This document shows positions 24,801 through 37,900 of a stretch of 64,000 bases of DNA, piece after piece (within the stretch, counting starts at the first letter, position 1; every line of letters begins with the position of its first letter). Made by a program: the position numbers and the translations under genes. This stretch comes from Tetrahymena elliotti 4EA (taxonomy: Eukaryota; Ciliophora; Oligohymenophorea; Hymenostomatida; Tetrahymenidae). Under the pieces are notes generated by a model that searched no databases, was not told the DNA's origin, and saw nothing but the letters and a program-made list of their open reading frames with translations. The stretch is from the NCBI GenBank assembly GCA_000231825.2, contig JH720295.1:1088027-1152026 (forward strand), given 5' to 3'.

Positions 24801-25874
24801 CAAGTTTGTCTCATATTTCTAATCTTACAAGTTTAGCAATTAATCTTGGGTAATAGATTTTATTTATTTTATCTTTATTAATTTTTCATTTTTAAATTAA
24901 TTATGAAAGCCTTAGTAAAGTTGATGAATTACCTGAAACAGAATTTCTCTCAGGCTTGAATAATTTAAAAAATCTTACTGAACTTTAATTATATCTAAGG
25001 TAAAATTTTAATTTTAGATTTAGTAAAATTAGATAAAATTAATTTACTTTATAAGATGATAGTATTAATCCTTATTTTTTTAATTAAGTAATAGAGAAAA
25101 AGAAAGTTAATTAAATTCAGAGATACTATCTAGCATAGGAAATACTTTAGCAGGCTGTACTAATTTGTCAATTTTACATCTCTGTTTTAGGTATTGATAA
25201 ATTTAAATAAATTTTGTAAAATTATTAATTAATTTTTAAAATTAATTTTGATAGAGACAACTTAATTAACGATGAAGGAGCAAAAATAATAGGAGAATCA
25301 CTAGTTAATTGCTTTAATTTATAAAAATTGAATATTGATTTTCCGTAAAAATAAATAAAAATTTCAAACTATTTTTGAATTGGTTTTTCAGTTAAATCAA
25401 AATTTTTAAAATAAATTAAAAGTGCAAATAAGATTAGTTCAACAGGCGCTTTACATTTATGCTCTTTTATTGCAAAGTGTCCTCTAATTTATGATTTATT
25501 CATTAATTTTATGTAAAAATTATTAATTTATTTAAGATATTTTTTAGATAGTTTGAGAAATTAATGAATCATTTGTTTTGTTTTGATAGATTCACATATT
25601 TTTTTCTACAAACAAAGGTCAAATTCTATTGATAATAAGGGAGCTTTAGATTTGAGTTAAGCTTTAATGGACTGTCCTAGACTTTCTATTTTTTATATTA
25701 ACTTCAAGTAAAACTTTAAATCTTGTTAATTAATTAAAACTAACTAAATAACTAATTTTATTTAATAAATAAATCCAAACAAATAGTTGGAATTCTGTTG
25801 AGAGAGCACAAATGCCTAAGATAATATCTAAAATTAGTAAAATAAAAAGATTAGTAGACAAGAATGTCTGGTGA
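21861..25874 (+). CDS. Leucine-rich repeat protein B with long non-LRR N-terminal region
   Basis: Exons: 21861-22154, 22233-22787, 22896-23059, a doubtful 23188-23292, then LRR exons starting 23427, 23656 (93 nt each), 23871, 24094, 24417, 24557 (90), 24775 (75), 24910 (90), 25089 (102), 25255, 25423, 25618 (90) and the final 25787-25874. All junctions from exon 3 on are phase 2. The N-terminal ~335 residues are a non-repeat region with a Cys pair block (SDYCCGC) that I do not recognise, ending in PNILNKGHIIFFAF and RILSNLAEQLR. Repeats follow the pattern of gene A and the C-terminus has the same K-x-KRLV end. Exon 23188-23292 fits length and phase but contains one TGA and may be skipped or dead; skipping it keeps the frame. 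About 728 aa without it. Confidence 0.7.
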
Positions 25875-26373
25875 AGAAAATAAAAAATATTATTATTGAC
25901 CTAATCTTTTATGAAAATTAATATTTTTTTTCATAATTTTAACTATTGATAATGTTCTCTTATCTTGTTTTAAGCTTTATATTGCATATTTTTAATATAT
26001 TTAAATATACTAACATTATTTTTAATAATAATTATCAAAGAAAGTAAGTAAATAGTAAGGTTTATCTTATTTTTGAAACTGATAATTTAAAAAGTTTTTC
26101 TGATTATTCTAAAAAAATACAAAATTTACTCCAAAAATTTAAAATTCGTAAACCCCACCACATCAGAAAAAATTTAATAAATTATTTTTTTTTATATTTA
26201 TTAAATCATACTATTATAAAATTTATATTTTTAATTATTTTTTAATTTTTAAAATTATCTATTTCAAAAGTAATGGTATCCAAACAATAGGATTTTTAAA
26301 TAGCATATTACTATTTTTCAGCTTTTAAATAAAAACAGAAAAAATAAAGATGATTTAATAAATATGAAAATAT
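25875..26373. other. Spacer between convergent genes
   Basis: A/T-rich 3' flanking DNA of LRR gene B and of the minus-strand degraded gene. Nothing else is seen. Confidence 0.4.
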
Positions 26374-26545
26374 TCAAAATTATGTAGTTTTTAAGATTGA
26401 AGAATATATTCTTTAGTCTATTTAATTTAAATTTCCACTTTATTAGCATTTCTAGATAAACTTTTTGATATATTTTGTTTATAATTCTTTTGAGTCTAGG
26501 ATATCCAATCTCAAAGAAATTCTTTGACACTTATTTGTTTTCTAT

Positions 26546-26576
<31 letters not shown>

Positions 26577-28110
26577 TTTTAATATCATATTAATGCAATT
26601 TAACACTATATTAATAAAATGACTTGAAACTATTCTGAAAAAGTATTTCTTTTCTCTTTGAATTATACTGCTTTGAGAGAGTCCCACAAGCTGCAATTTA
26701 ATCTTTCTTAAGAAGAAGAATTATCGATTTTTTAAAAATATCAAATCCTTGTAAAGCTCTAAAATTTACATGCTTTTAACTACTTATCTTTCCATGCCTC
26801 TTTTTTGCCAAATTTTATTTCATATTGAAGTTTTTATCAATTATTGTTTGTTGTCTTTTTAAACAATCTTCTTTAGATCAATTTTTTACTAAAAGCTTAA
26901 TTTTCTAAAAATATTTATTAATTTTAATAATGGGAGTGAATAATAATAACAAAAATAAGGAAATAATTTATTTTTTTAAACTATTGAATTAATTTAAAAT
27001 TTTTAATTATTAAAAGAAATTTACTTTTTTTAGAATCAAAACTATTTTGCATGGTTTAATATTTATTCATCTTTAATAGTATTCAGTTTTTAAACATAGT
27101 AATCATTATTTTTACTGTTGTTTTAGAATGTTATTTTCCTTATTTATTTTTGAAAAAAACAGTGAGTCGAGTTTTATTTTAGTTTTAAAGTGGAGTGCGA
27201 CAAAGCTAAGTTTCTAAATTAATGCTTACCTCTTTCTCTTTTAAGGGATTTTGATTTTTAAGTTTGTAAATTGATTTCGGTTTTTTCTAGTTAATAGCAT
27301 CATTATTTAATTTACTTGTATTAAATAGGTCGTCCTTTATATTCATTTTTTGATTGAAATAGAAAACCTTTGTCAACTTTTGTAACTTAATTTTAGATAT
27401 TTTATGTTATAAACAAAAATTGATCAGATTCAGAGTATACGAAAGATTTCCTAAAGTTTACTTGGTTTTTCTATGAATTTATATTATATTAAGAAGTATA
27501 TAGTCTTAGATTTAGTCCTACATAATCACTATTGACCAAATCTTCAATGTCTTTTTTATCTGCACAATCTGAAGGAATAGTTGTTTTTAGATAATCAGTT
27601 GCATAACATCCATAAACAAGTAATTATATCTAACTGTAGGCATCTTCTTTATTGTTCACGATAAGTTTTTTATCAGTTATTTTAGAAAAATCTATGCAAT
27701 TAAAGCCTATTAATTCTGAATGCTAGCATTTAATAATATCTAATTTAGTTGCGTTGTAAGTATTATGATTGAAATCAACATAATAAGCCAAAGTTACAAG
27801 GTATGTTTTATTTAACTTAGCTTCATATGACTCAATACTTAAATTATGATCATAATCAAATCTAAAAGCCATAAGATTTTCCTAAAAGTTTATTTAAGTT
27901 AAGTCGCTTGTAACGAATGTTTATGATCTAAAAGTAGGATCAAATTTATTATTCACAAACTATATTGTAAGGTTAATGAAGTAAGATATAGCAATCACTA
28001 TTCTTCCTAATGAAAAAAAAAACTCCTATAAATGAGCCTTTTTTGAGTTAGTTATCATTAAAGTAAAAGTTAAATGGTGATGAAAATAAATCAAATTTCA
28101 GAAAATTCAT
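26374..28110 (-). pseudogene. Degraded two-TM 'transmembrane protein' family member
   Basis: The 5' block (ATG 28108-28110) encodes KFDLFSSPFNFYFNDNQLKK. After a run of ten A on the plus strand (28013-28022) the frame is off by one. The continuation has a TM helix (FSLGRIVIAISYFINL), a block NNKFDPTFRSQTFV, and an extracellular-type domain ending SDQFLFITQNIQNQ and GFLFQSKNEY. The next coding-looking piece is in a different frame (KLNNDAINQKKPKSIYKL, then a GTAAGC donor). A last block holds GFDIFKKSIILLLKKDQIAA and ends QTKYIKKFIQKC, IDQRIYSSILK, TGA 26374-26376. From memory, ciliate families of this shape carry a second TM region between the FQS block and the cytoplasmic tail. That region is absent here. 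Frame breaks plus a missing core point to a pseudogene, though unrecognised introns or a homopolymer error could explain part of it. Confidence 0.55.
26543..26579. repeat. (TATT)n microsatellite
   Basis: About nine TATT units lie in the 3' part of the degraded minus-strand gene. Read on the minus strand they stay open in the frame used there. Confidence 0.9.
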
Positions 28111-29281
28111 TTTAACTAATAAATTTATAAATTAATTACTAACTTACTTCTACTTAATTGTTTTTTTAACTATTTAACATCTATCTACACTTTAAGCATA
28201 AAAGCTAATTTTTGAATTAAAATATAGCAAAATTTTGCATTTATACTAAATAATTATTTGTAAACAAACATTCTGCTTTCATTCATTTTATGAAGATAAA
28301 GATAGCTTGATTTAAATTAGTTTAAATCAATAATTTGTAACATTCTATTTTACATACTAAAATAATTAAAATAAATTATTTGACTATTTCTACATTAACA
28401 TATCTGACAATAATAGAAATTAAGTAAAGTATGTGTAAATTTCTCACAGATTCTCCAACAATATTTTATTATCATTTCTTTAAAATTTTTAATCCAAAAA
28501 TAAGCTTAAATTTCAAGTTTTCTGACAATAACTCACTCTGCTTGATATTTTCTTTTTTTTGAGGTAACATCTTCAATTTTTAATAAAATTTGAGGGAAAA
28601 TGGTAGTTTACTCAATAATTAACAACTCACTTAAAAAAAATTTTTTTGTTTGAAATAGTTAAATTGTTTTTTAATTGTCATAACTGTCTAACGCCTCTCA
28701 GATGACTTAATGGTGGAATTAAGTAAATCTTCTTTGATTAAATTAGCTGAATATTATTTCTTTTTGAATTAGTTAGAATTTAATAAGATCAGCAAACAAT
28801 TTTAATACAAATTAAATGACAAAAGAATAAGGGAGAAGAATAACCTGAATTATTATGATAATTAAGTCAGGTTTTAATTATTAGTATAACTAATTTAATT
28901 AAAAATTTAATACCTGATTTATTTATAAATTTTAATGAGTAATTTAGAACGAAATAGAATTCTTTTTTAATTTTTTTTCATCATCTCTTCATAAAAACAA
29001 TCATTAATTATTTAATATATCTTCTTCTTTTTAACATCAAACATTGATTAAGTATAATGTAAATTTAATGCTTTTTTTAGAAGATGTTATAAATTTTTTC
29101 AAATTAAAATTTAAATATTATTTTTTCTATCTTTTTTTGAGTTGAAAACATAGCATAATTACTAACAAAAATAAGAAATAAAAGAGAACAACTTTCCTTT
29201 CTAAAATTATTAATCAATTTATTTGACTAGATAATGTGGTTGAATCTTATAGTAATTTATAGTAATGCAGTTGAAAATTAG
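28111..29281. other. Spacer, no gene seen
   Basis: A/T-rich DNA upstream of the minus-strand degraded gene. Open frames have spacer composition. Confidence 0.4.
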
Positions 29282-30790
29282 ATGAATAAATCTAAAAATA
29301 AATCTTCAAAAGATCAATAGCAATATCTGTAATCGAATTAGAGCAGCATAAGATTGTTTAATTGTAGTGAAGAAAGAAATAATCTTAATAAAGAATACTG
29401 AATCAATATTAGCAAATATTACTAATAATTCAAGCTAAAGAAAGCACTTAAAAAATCTTATGGTAATTAAATTAAAAGTTCTTATTCAAGTATTTAGCTG
29501 CATTAGCTGGTGCTATTATTTCTTTTAGTAAAAGAGAATAAAATGCATTTTATTTTTTTATTATAAAAAATCAATGGCAATTAAAACAAAAAAAGGAAGA
29601 AGAAGAAGTTACTTTTTTGAATTCGACTAAATTATACTTTTGTTTATCAAAGCTAACTAAATTCGTAAGTAAGTAAGGGAAACAAATAATTTAGTTACTG
29701 GGTAAAAGAAGGAAAGTAAAGCTAAATGAGTGAGTTAGTTCATTTTTTGGATTGTATCCATAAATAGAACCAGTCTAGTTATTAATGAGTCTGTGGTTAT
29801 AAAAAGAACAAAAAAAGTAACAAGATTTATAATACCACAAAAGAAAATATAATCATTGAGTTACAAAACGGAGAGTTTTGTGATTAAATAAATAATACCT
29901 CAGCAGAAATTGATGCTGATATTACTAAAAGATATTTGGAGTATTTTATTCAAGAAACAAAAGGTTTTAAATTATGGTTCAAATAAATAACAAATTCATT
30001 ATAAAAAATTATCAAAACAAGTATTTATATGCTAAATTAATTTCTAATTTTATTTATTCATTTGCTTGTTTGCTTGCTTGATTGATTGTTCCTTAGGACT
30101 TTTATTTTGATGATTGGATTGATTGATTGATTTATTAATTGATAGATTGATAAATAATTTGAGAAAGGGAAAGACTACACAAATAATTAATTATTAATTT
30201 ATTATTATTGGATGAATATATAGGCTGATGATAAGATAGAAAGATAATTAGATTATTATTATTATGATAAAGACATAGGTAGGTTAAAGTTGTTGTATGT
30301 AAAGAGGTCATTTATATTTTTTGGTTGTTTGTTTATTTTATTGTTTTTTATTGTAAACATCATTTATTTTTTCTAAGATACTTTTATCACACTTAATCAA
30401 TACTCGCTTGAATGAATTAATCTTATTTTATTTAAAGATACTTTTATCTATTTCAATACTCGAATTAATATTTTCTATTTATCTTTTATAAAATCCTACA
30501 ATAAAAGCTGTTGATATATAGATTTATTTGCTAGCATGAGATAAAAGTGATAGAAAAAAAAGAAGAAGTAATTAACTCAGTTTAAATACCAAATGTTGGC
30601 AAGAAAGATAAAAAAGATCTTGTTTATAATTTTAGCAATCTCCCCTTTGAATAGATAGATATATATAATAAATATATTAAATCATTTTTTGCTAAAAGCC
30701 AGTAAAAAGACCTTTTCTATATTAATCTTTCTTTTTGCATGTATTGGAAATGTCAAACGCAATATTTGAGTTAGTTTTTTTTTATGAAAT
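29282..30790 (+). other. Coding-like islands, possible unresolved spliced gene or gene remnants
   Basis: Three plus-strand segments have coding-type composition but cannot be joined confidently. (a) 29282-29401: Lys/Ser/Gln-rich ORF (MNKSKNKSSKDQQQYLQS) ending at TGA. (b) 29726-30085: MSELVHFLDCIHKQNQSSYQ, an in-frame TGA at 29786-29788, then VCGYKK... and NIIIELQNGEFCDQINN, SAEIDADITKRYLEYFIQ. (c) about 30550-30770: VINSVQIPNVGKKDKKDL, YNFSNLPFEQIDIYNKYIK, in codons that include CCC and GGC. They could be exons of one gene, decayed pieces, or chance. I recognise no domain. Low confidence. Confidence 0.3.
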
Positions 30791-31016
30791 TCTTAGTGGT
30801 TATAAAATAGTTTTAAATATAAGATTTTTTTATTACTTGTGAGTTGATTTATAATGATTTATTTGTATGCGTGTTTATTATTATTATTTTGTTGCAGATT
30901 TATTCATTCATTCATTCATTTATTTATTTATTTTGTTAGTTTCTATGCATTTATTAATTAAAACAAGGATAATGGAAAAGTTCATTTAGGTCTACTATTG
31001 ATTTGAAATAGGTTTT

Positions 31017-31919
31017 TCAATTGGCGTGGAGGTTGCTGTGTTTGAATTTGTTGTATTTTTCTTCAAAGAAGGGGAGATAGTCTGCTATGTCTCCTCTTTT
31101 GTCAGGGTTCAGATTGAGCATTTGGATGATTTTAGAGGTAATATTTTGGTCCATTTCGCTTAGGGATTTAGGATATTCGTCTGTGCTGAGAGAATATTTA
31201 ATTCTTTCTAGTTCTTCGTTGGAAGAGAGGGCGCTGGCATATTTAAATCCGAATAGTTCTGCTATAATGACACCGATTGCCCAGATGTCAGTTTGCTTAG
31301 ATTGCTGATAATAAATAGATTCAGTTTTTTAGTTGATTTCTGGTGCTAAATACCACTTATCTGATAGACTGGAGGTTTCTTGCTTTTTTTTATGTATGTC
31401 TGAGTCGAATTCAAGTCCAAATTCGCAGATAATAATACGATCATCAGGAGAAATCATAATATTTTATGTTTTTAATTCACGATGAGTATGGCCTTGACTA
31501 TGGACAAAGTTAATACCTTGAAGGAGCTCTAAAGCGTAGCGATATCTTTGCTCTTAAGTGATTGATTTATTCTCATAGAGTAGTGAACGAAGTGTGACAG
31601 GATAATAGTCCATCAAGAAGAAGAACATGTGGTTGCGAATAAAATGTCTTTAAAAGTGAACAAAATTGGGATGCTTTAAATCGCAAAGGATTCCTACTTG
31701 AGCAGAAATGCCCTAATTATCCAACTCGTTCTGGAAATAGCGGATTTTGAATGCATATTTTTTATTGTCCTTGGAAACTATAACAACCTTGTTTGGGATT
31801 ATTTTGTCAGTTGTTTTTCCATCCTTGATTTCAAGGATAGTGTAGCCTTCCTTTTCAATAGCACGCTTTGCCTTTTCGACAAGCTTTGAATTCTTAGATT
31901 GAGAAGTGCAAGCTCCCAT
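31017..31919 (-). CDS. Probable N-myristoylated pseudokinase
   Basis: Intronless, 300 aa. The N-terminus MGACTSQS fits N-myristoylation at Gly2, with Cys4 as a possible palmitoylation site, so membrane attachment is likely. The kinase fold is recognisable: the VAIK-like lysine K58 (YAFKIRY), a helix with HPNFVHFQ, hinge MDYYPVTLRSLL, and a catalytic loop in which HRD is H146-R147-E148 with Asn153 kept. The DFG position is E166-F167-G168, followed by APE (A192-P193-E194) and a C-lobe ending PFFEEKYNKF. Both catalytic aspartates are therefore Glu, and no glycine-rich loop is visible near residues 26-45. Established kinase biochemistry predicts loss of normal Mg-ATP phosphotransfer, so a scaffolding or allosteric role is more likely. 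Codon use is strongly coding and relatively G+C-rich, arguing against a pseudogene. Confidence 0.8.
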
Positions 31920-34900
31920 TTATATTAAGGTGGGTGTATGTGTATATTATTTTACTTTTTAAGTTAATTTAGATAATTTTTAACACTAAAATCTATGTTC
32001 TGAAGATGTTTAATAAATATATATTTAAGCTTATTATTCCTTTAAATACTAACTTAATTAATCACAAATCAGCTGCTGCTTCTTCTTTCTTGCTGCTAAC
32101 TTTCTTTCCTTTCAACGAGTTTTTTTTGCTTGTTTGCTTCAAACCTAATTTATTTTTAATTGCTAACTTTGCTTGGGGTTTAACTAAAAATGTATCTAGC
32201 TTGTTTGTTTTTTTGGTGTTGTTCAATTTAAGCTTGCTTGATGAGTGGTTGGGTGGGTGGTTGGCTTGTGAGTAAAAATCTTTGTGAAAAATATTTAGTT
32301 GTTTTTTTTGATGGAACTTTGTGTGTAGAAAATTAAATTAATTTATTGATTATTTTTTAATTAATTTTTTTTAATTGTATTTTTTTTGTTATAATTATAT
32401 AAAAAGTTTGTTGCTTGCTCTTTTTGTGTTTGCCAGTCAGTCACTTTAATAAACAAACAAATAAACAATCAAAGAAAGAATAAATATCCTTTTGATTTCT
32501 TTTTATGATTTTTGTTAATAAATAAATAACTTGAAAAACTTTTTGATTTATTTTTTTGTTAATTTTTGACATTAATTTTTGGTGTTTTATTTCCTTTTTG
32601 TTTTAAATTGATTGATTATATGAATTTGATTGAATGACTTCTATTCTATGTAAGTTACTTCTATCAAATTGTAATATTAGCATCGAAGCTCGCATACAAA
32701 CTCATACTATTTTTAAACAAACATTGATATGCAAATAAATACCTTCATTTATTTATACTTGATCAACTATAAATAAGCTCATTTAATTTTTGATAATACC
32801 TATGCTTGCAATAATAATTAATATATTTTTAAAACATACAGATGCTCTATTTTAACTAACTCACTATATAACTAAATAAATAAATAATTCTTTGATTCTA
32901 CTAATAAAAAGCATAATGCTTCTCCTTCTTTTATTGTAATTTACCATAGATTTTAATATACATTAATTTTTAATTTTTTAATTTGTTACTTTTGTTTCTT
33001 ATTACTTTCCCCTTAACCTTACTTACTCATCTATTTTATGCAAACCCCCTAATTAACAATATAAATTAAAAATATTCCCTTCAAATTTATAATCATTTTT
33101 TTTACAATTTCTCATTCTTTTTTTTGTGTGCATTTCTCACCCTAAATAATTCAAAACAGGCAAAAAAGAAGCAAGCAAGAAAAGAAATAAACAAAAATAA
33201 GATAAAAGGAAAGTTTTTGTCCTGGTTGATCTATGAACAAACAAAATAACAAAAATCTCATTTGGCTATAGAGATGCGCAGCATATTAATTTTAATCTAT
33301 AGAAATGCAATTATTGATTTATTTATTACTTATTTATAGTCTTTAATAAATTTAGTTAGATCAAAAAGAGATTTTTGTTATGCTAAATAATTATTTTCAA
33401 GTTAAGTAAATAGAAGCTTAAGTATTTATATTTTTAGATATCTATTTTTCATTTGATTTTATTTATTTATTATTTGATTTATTTTCAAAAATAGGATAGA
33501 ATGACTGGATAGAATTCATATCTTATTAGTTCTATCAGAATCAAAATCTGTAAAAAAAAAGAAAAAGAAACTAGTTAACTAAGAAGATTTGATTAACAAA
33601 TATCCTATTTATTTATTCTTACTTATTTGCATGTCTAAAATAAATTAAAAGATTGATATTTTCGTTTAGTTCTATTAAGTCCCGTTTGATAAAATTAGAT
33701 TAACATACCATAAAATTTGATACATATGGCACTTTATTACTAGCTGAAAAACTCAAATCTTAAAAATTAATTCCTACCAATCAAACAAACAAACAAAAAA
33801 TAACGTCTTTGAAATTATGCCAAGCTGATTTACTTTTCTAAGAAATAGTACGAAGAACGTATGAATAAATGTTTATTTTATATAGTTAGGTATATATTAC
33901 TTTTCGAAAGGAATTTAACAGATTAATTAATCTAGAATAAATAAAAACCAATTTTTAAGATTAGAGTACAGATTCACTTATTATAATTTAGCCACATGTT
34001 TTATTCTGTTTATGAAGGAGTTATTATGCTAGTTATCAGGTGGTTTATGGGAGATTCCTACTCTAATTATGAGAAAAATAAGATTTTATTGTTATTTCTG
34101 GCCTTCTTACACTAATTTTTTAGAAATTAAGCAAAAATAGATTTGTTAAGGATTAAAAGTAACTAAATATTTGCATTTTTTCAATTATTAGTTATAGCTT
34201 GCTTCCTAATATCAATAAATTTGAAAACTAAAATCAAAATTATCTTGAGTTGTTTCTAACTTCCCTGTTTCTTCCTCATATTTTGTCATTTCTTGCTACT
34301 GATCTTAATAAAACTGCAAGATTATTCTACCTACAAAGAACCCTTTTTAGACAAAAAAAGATAAATATTTGATGGTATTTGATTGAGATTCTAAATTATT
34401 AAATTATTTATTTTTTTTAACTTACACCTTAGTTCTCCAATCCATTCATGTAAAAAGTAAACTAAACTCCTCTTTTTTCTATCTTATAACTTTTTTTATG
34501 TAAATTAATTACCTCCCATACATACCACTCTTTTTAATCACCAAATGTTATAATAGTTGATTCATATGTTTAATATTCAATTTATTATTCTTTTTCTCAA
34601 CTCTTAATAACTCCATCAACTTTTGTAAAAGAAATTTATCTTAAAGTACTTCCCTTCAACTAATCTCTAATAATAAATACTAGGAACCCCTTCAACCTTT
34701 TAATTAATTTTTATGAAAAAACCTTCATACCTACCTACCCTTTCCTTCAAATTAATCAAAAGACACTTCTTAATTATTTACCTATCTATTCCAATTTTAC
34801 TAATTTGCCTTTTAGAATACAGTTTTCTCTCAAGCTATCTCTTTACAAATCAATAATTAATTTCATTCGCTTTAAGAATAATTTCTTTCATAACATTTTT

Positions 34901-37900
34901 CTACTAAATTTAAAATTAAAATATAGGATTTTGATCTAATCGCATCTTACTAATTTGCAATTAGAATTGACTTACTTACATTAACAATTGATTATTTATT
35001 TGTAACATAATTTATAATAAAAACTGTTGTTTTTTTGAAATTGCAATAGATGTTAGTTAGAAGACGAAGATACTTAGAAAATATTATTGATTTTTAATAG
35101 AAAAAGATTTCAATCATTTGATATTTATTTAAGGTAATTTTTTCTTCATGAATTTTCTAATTCAACGCAAAGATAAATAAAAAAATTGATTATTTACCTG
35201 AAATTTTAGATTTCTCTTTTTTAAAAAAATTTATGTAAATAACGAGCTATTGTAACTAATTACTAGAAGTTCCTTTCTACTTTCCGTAAAAATACAAATT
35301 TTTGAAAATAAAAATCTTTCGTAATTAGTGTAAATAATGCAATTTACTTTTTTTTAAAAATTTAACTTTCTGATACATTTTTTTGTTATCATCCATCATC
35401 TTTCCAACTAAATCAACTAAATGATTAATTTGATTGATTGATTGTTTATTAATATCTTTAATTTAAATGCAAAATTTTTAAATTTAAGCCTTGATTGATT
35501 TATATTCTTTTAAATAACTGCTTTGTTTTGATAATCTTTATTTGCTTCAACTTCTTAAATTAATAATAATTACTGTGGATTCTCATATATCAAGGTACTT
35601 TTCAAAATTTTTGGTCCTTAATCCTTAAATAATCAAATTCATTCCTTATTTGAAAATAGTCCTGAATTTATGAGAATTCACTGTATAAATAAATTTACCA
35701 TGAAATTTTCAGGTTTACTAAAATGAATTTTAACTACAAACATAAAACTCATTTAAAAATAAATTTTTTTGTATTGGATTAGTTTTTTAATTGATAATAA
35801 ATAATGATTTATCCATCATTAATTATTAATTTACTAGAAAAATTTGTCTTTCTTTTAAATGTAGCTTTCTATAAATTGAATCTTTTTACAAATTAAAATT
35901 TACATTCATTAAATGTTAATTTAATAAAAGGAAGATTTACCAAAAAGTTCTCTTTTACTAGTAAATTTTCATATTTATTTGAAATTACTTGTTTATTCAT
36001 ATTAAAATTTCTTCAATAGTGATTTCTTAAATAAATTAAGTAATCTTATATATTATTTAAATGATTATCCTTTGGTAATTAAAATATCATCTATCTATCT
36101 ATCTAGTTGGAAGCGAAATCAAAATAATTATGATAAAATATTGAGTGCTCCCATTTTAAAATATTAAATTTTGATATAAAATAGGTTTATGGGTATATTT
36201 TCAATCCAAAAAACTAAAAATTCATAAATGGGTGAAGAATCAGCATCAAAAAATAATATTTAATTCTTGTTTATGAAAAAATTTCACAGATAATTTGTAA
36301 TAAAATAAATTGTAGTTTTCCTTATGTATGCTTGTTTAATTCATATCAATCTCACTATTAAAATTTTGTAGATACCACTTTGATTGGTACAAATAATCAA
36401 TTTGTTAGTTAGTTAGTCAGTTAATTGGTTTTCTATAATTGATAGTTCTTATTAAAATTTCGATTCTTTAAAGTTTTAAAGGCAGTTTTATCTTATCAAT
36501 TTAATTAAAAGAGATAAGTCATTTGTTCGTACTCAAGTCTTCAACTTAAAAGCTTGTTTTTGCAATTTATGCTGGCTGATGTACAAAATTGTTTAGAGTT
36601 TTTTGATAGAAATTGACTATAAATGATGCTATTTTTATTTAACTTATCTATTTACTTTAAAATTTTACCATTTAACTTTTCAATTAAAGTTTTATTTTTG
36701 CAAGAATAAATGACGAGTTTTATGTAATAGACTTTCAAAAAATTAATAAAGTAAAGTTGACTCTTATTGAAATACTCTCACTCATATGAATGATTAATTG
36801 TTGTCTGTTTACTAATTTACCTTTTAGAAGAAATACAGATTTAATTAATTGTTTTTGTTTCAAAATTAAATTGCTAAAGGTAAATGCTATTCATTTATTT
36901 ATCCACATCATTAGCTAATTTTACTTTTCATTTTAAATTTTACATTTGGAATATCTAATATTAAATGTAGATTTTAGTGAAATTTAGATTTTTTAACCGA
37001 AAAATTAAAAGTGCTCTCTTTCTTTCTTTTAAATACTTTGAAAATAAATAATAGTTCATTTGTCATAAATTATTTGTTTGTTTTTGTTTTTTGCTTTTTA
37101 TAAATCGCTTTCTTTAATTCAGTAAAAGCTTACTTGAAAAATCTAATTTTAGTTTTTTTAACTGTTGTTTTACTTGCTAAGATCATTATAAAAATTAAAT
37201 TTTATAATTATAGCCCATTTCAAACCAAATGAGCAAATTATTTAAAGGAAATTTATTTATTATTTAAAATGAAAAGATGTAAAAAAAAGTATTGTTTAGT
37301 TTGAGAGACCTTCAAATCTAACATATATTAAGAGCTGTTTACTATTTATTCTTTGTTTATGTAGAAATTTGTCTTCTTTTAGAAAAGAGCTTTTATTTAA
37401 TATTTTAATTTAAAAATAAAAATAAATGATGTTGCTTTTATTTTTATTATTTGTTTTTTAGGATAAACTCATTTTATTTTGGAAATAAATCATAACTTTT
37501 GGTTTTAGATAAAAGAAAAAAGACTAATTGAATACTTTTCTAATGAGAACATTTATAAAATAAAGCTAGCTCTCTCTTACAGAAATGCATGCTTTCCATT
37601 CTAAATTTAAGATAGAAATTGTGTTTGTGTGCTTAATTGAATGTTTAGTTGGCAGTGGAGGGGGTCAATTTGTGGAGTGATTTAATATTATTTTTTTTAA
37701 TTTACAACTAAATTTTGACTATTTTGAAAAAACCAGTTAATAATGTGTCCCATCCCACCCCTCATTTATTTTTTTTATTTTTTAATTTTCCTTTTGAAAT
37801 AAAATTGGAAGTTTATCTCCAATTAAAATGAAGGAAGGCAAAAAATTAGTTTCCTGTTATTGAGATGTTTTCTTTCAATTGAACATTTGTAAAGAACTAT

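Noticed and set aside
26318..26530. Minus-strand ORF with hydrophobic end
   Set aside because: It is in a different frame from the family-type C-terminus that ends at 26374 and has spacer composition.
31698..31889. Plus-strand ORFs over the kinase gene (also 31087-31308)
   Set aside because: Antisense shadows of the clearly coding minus-strand kinase frame.
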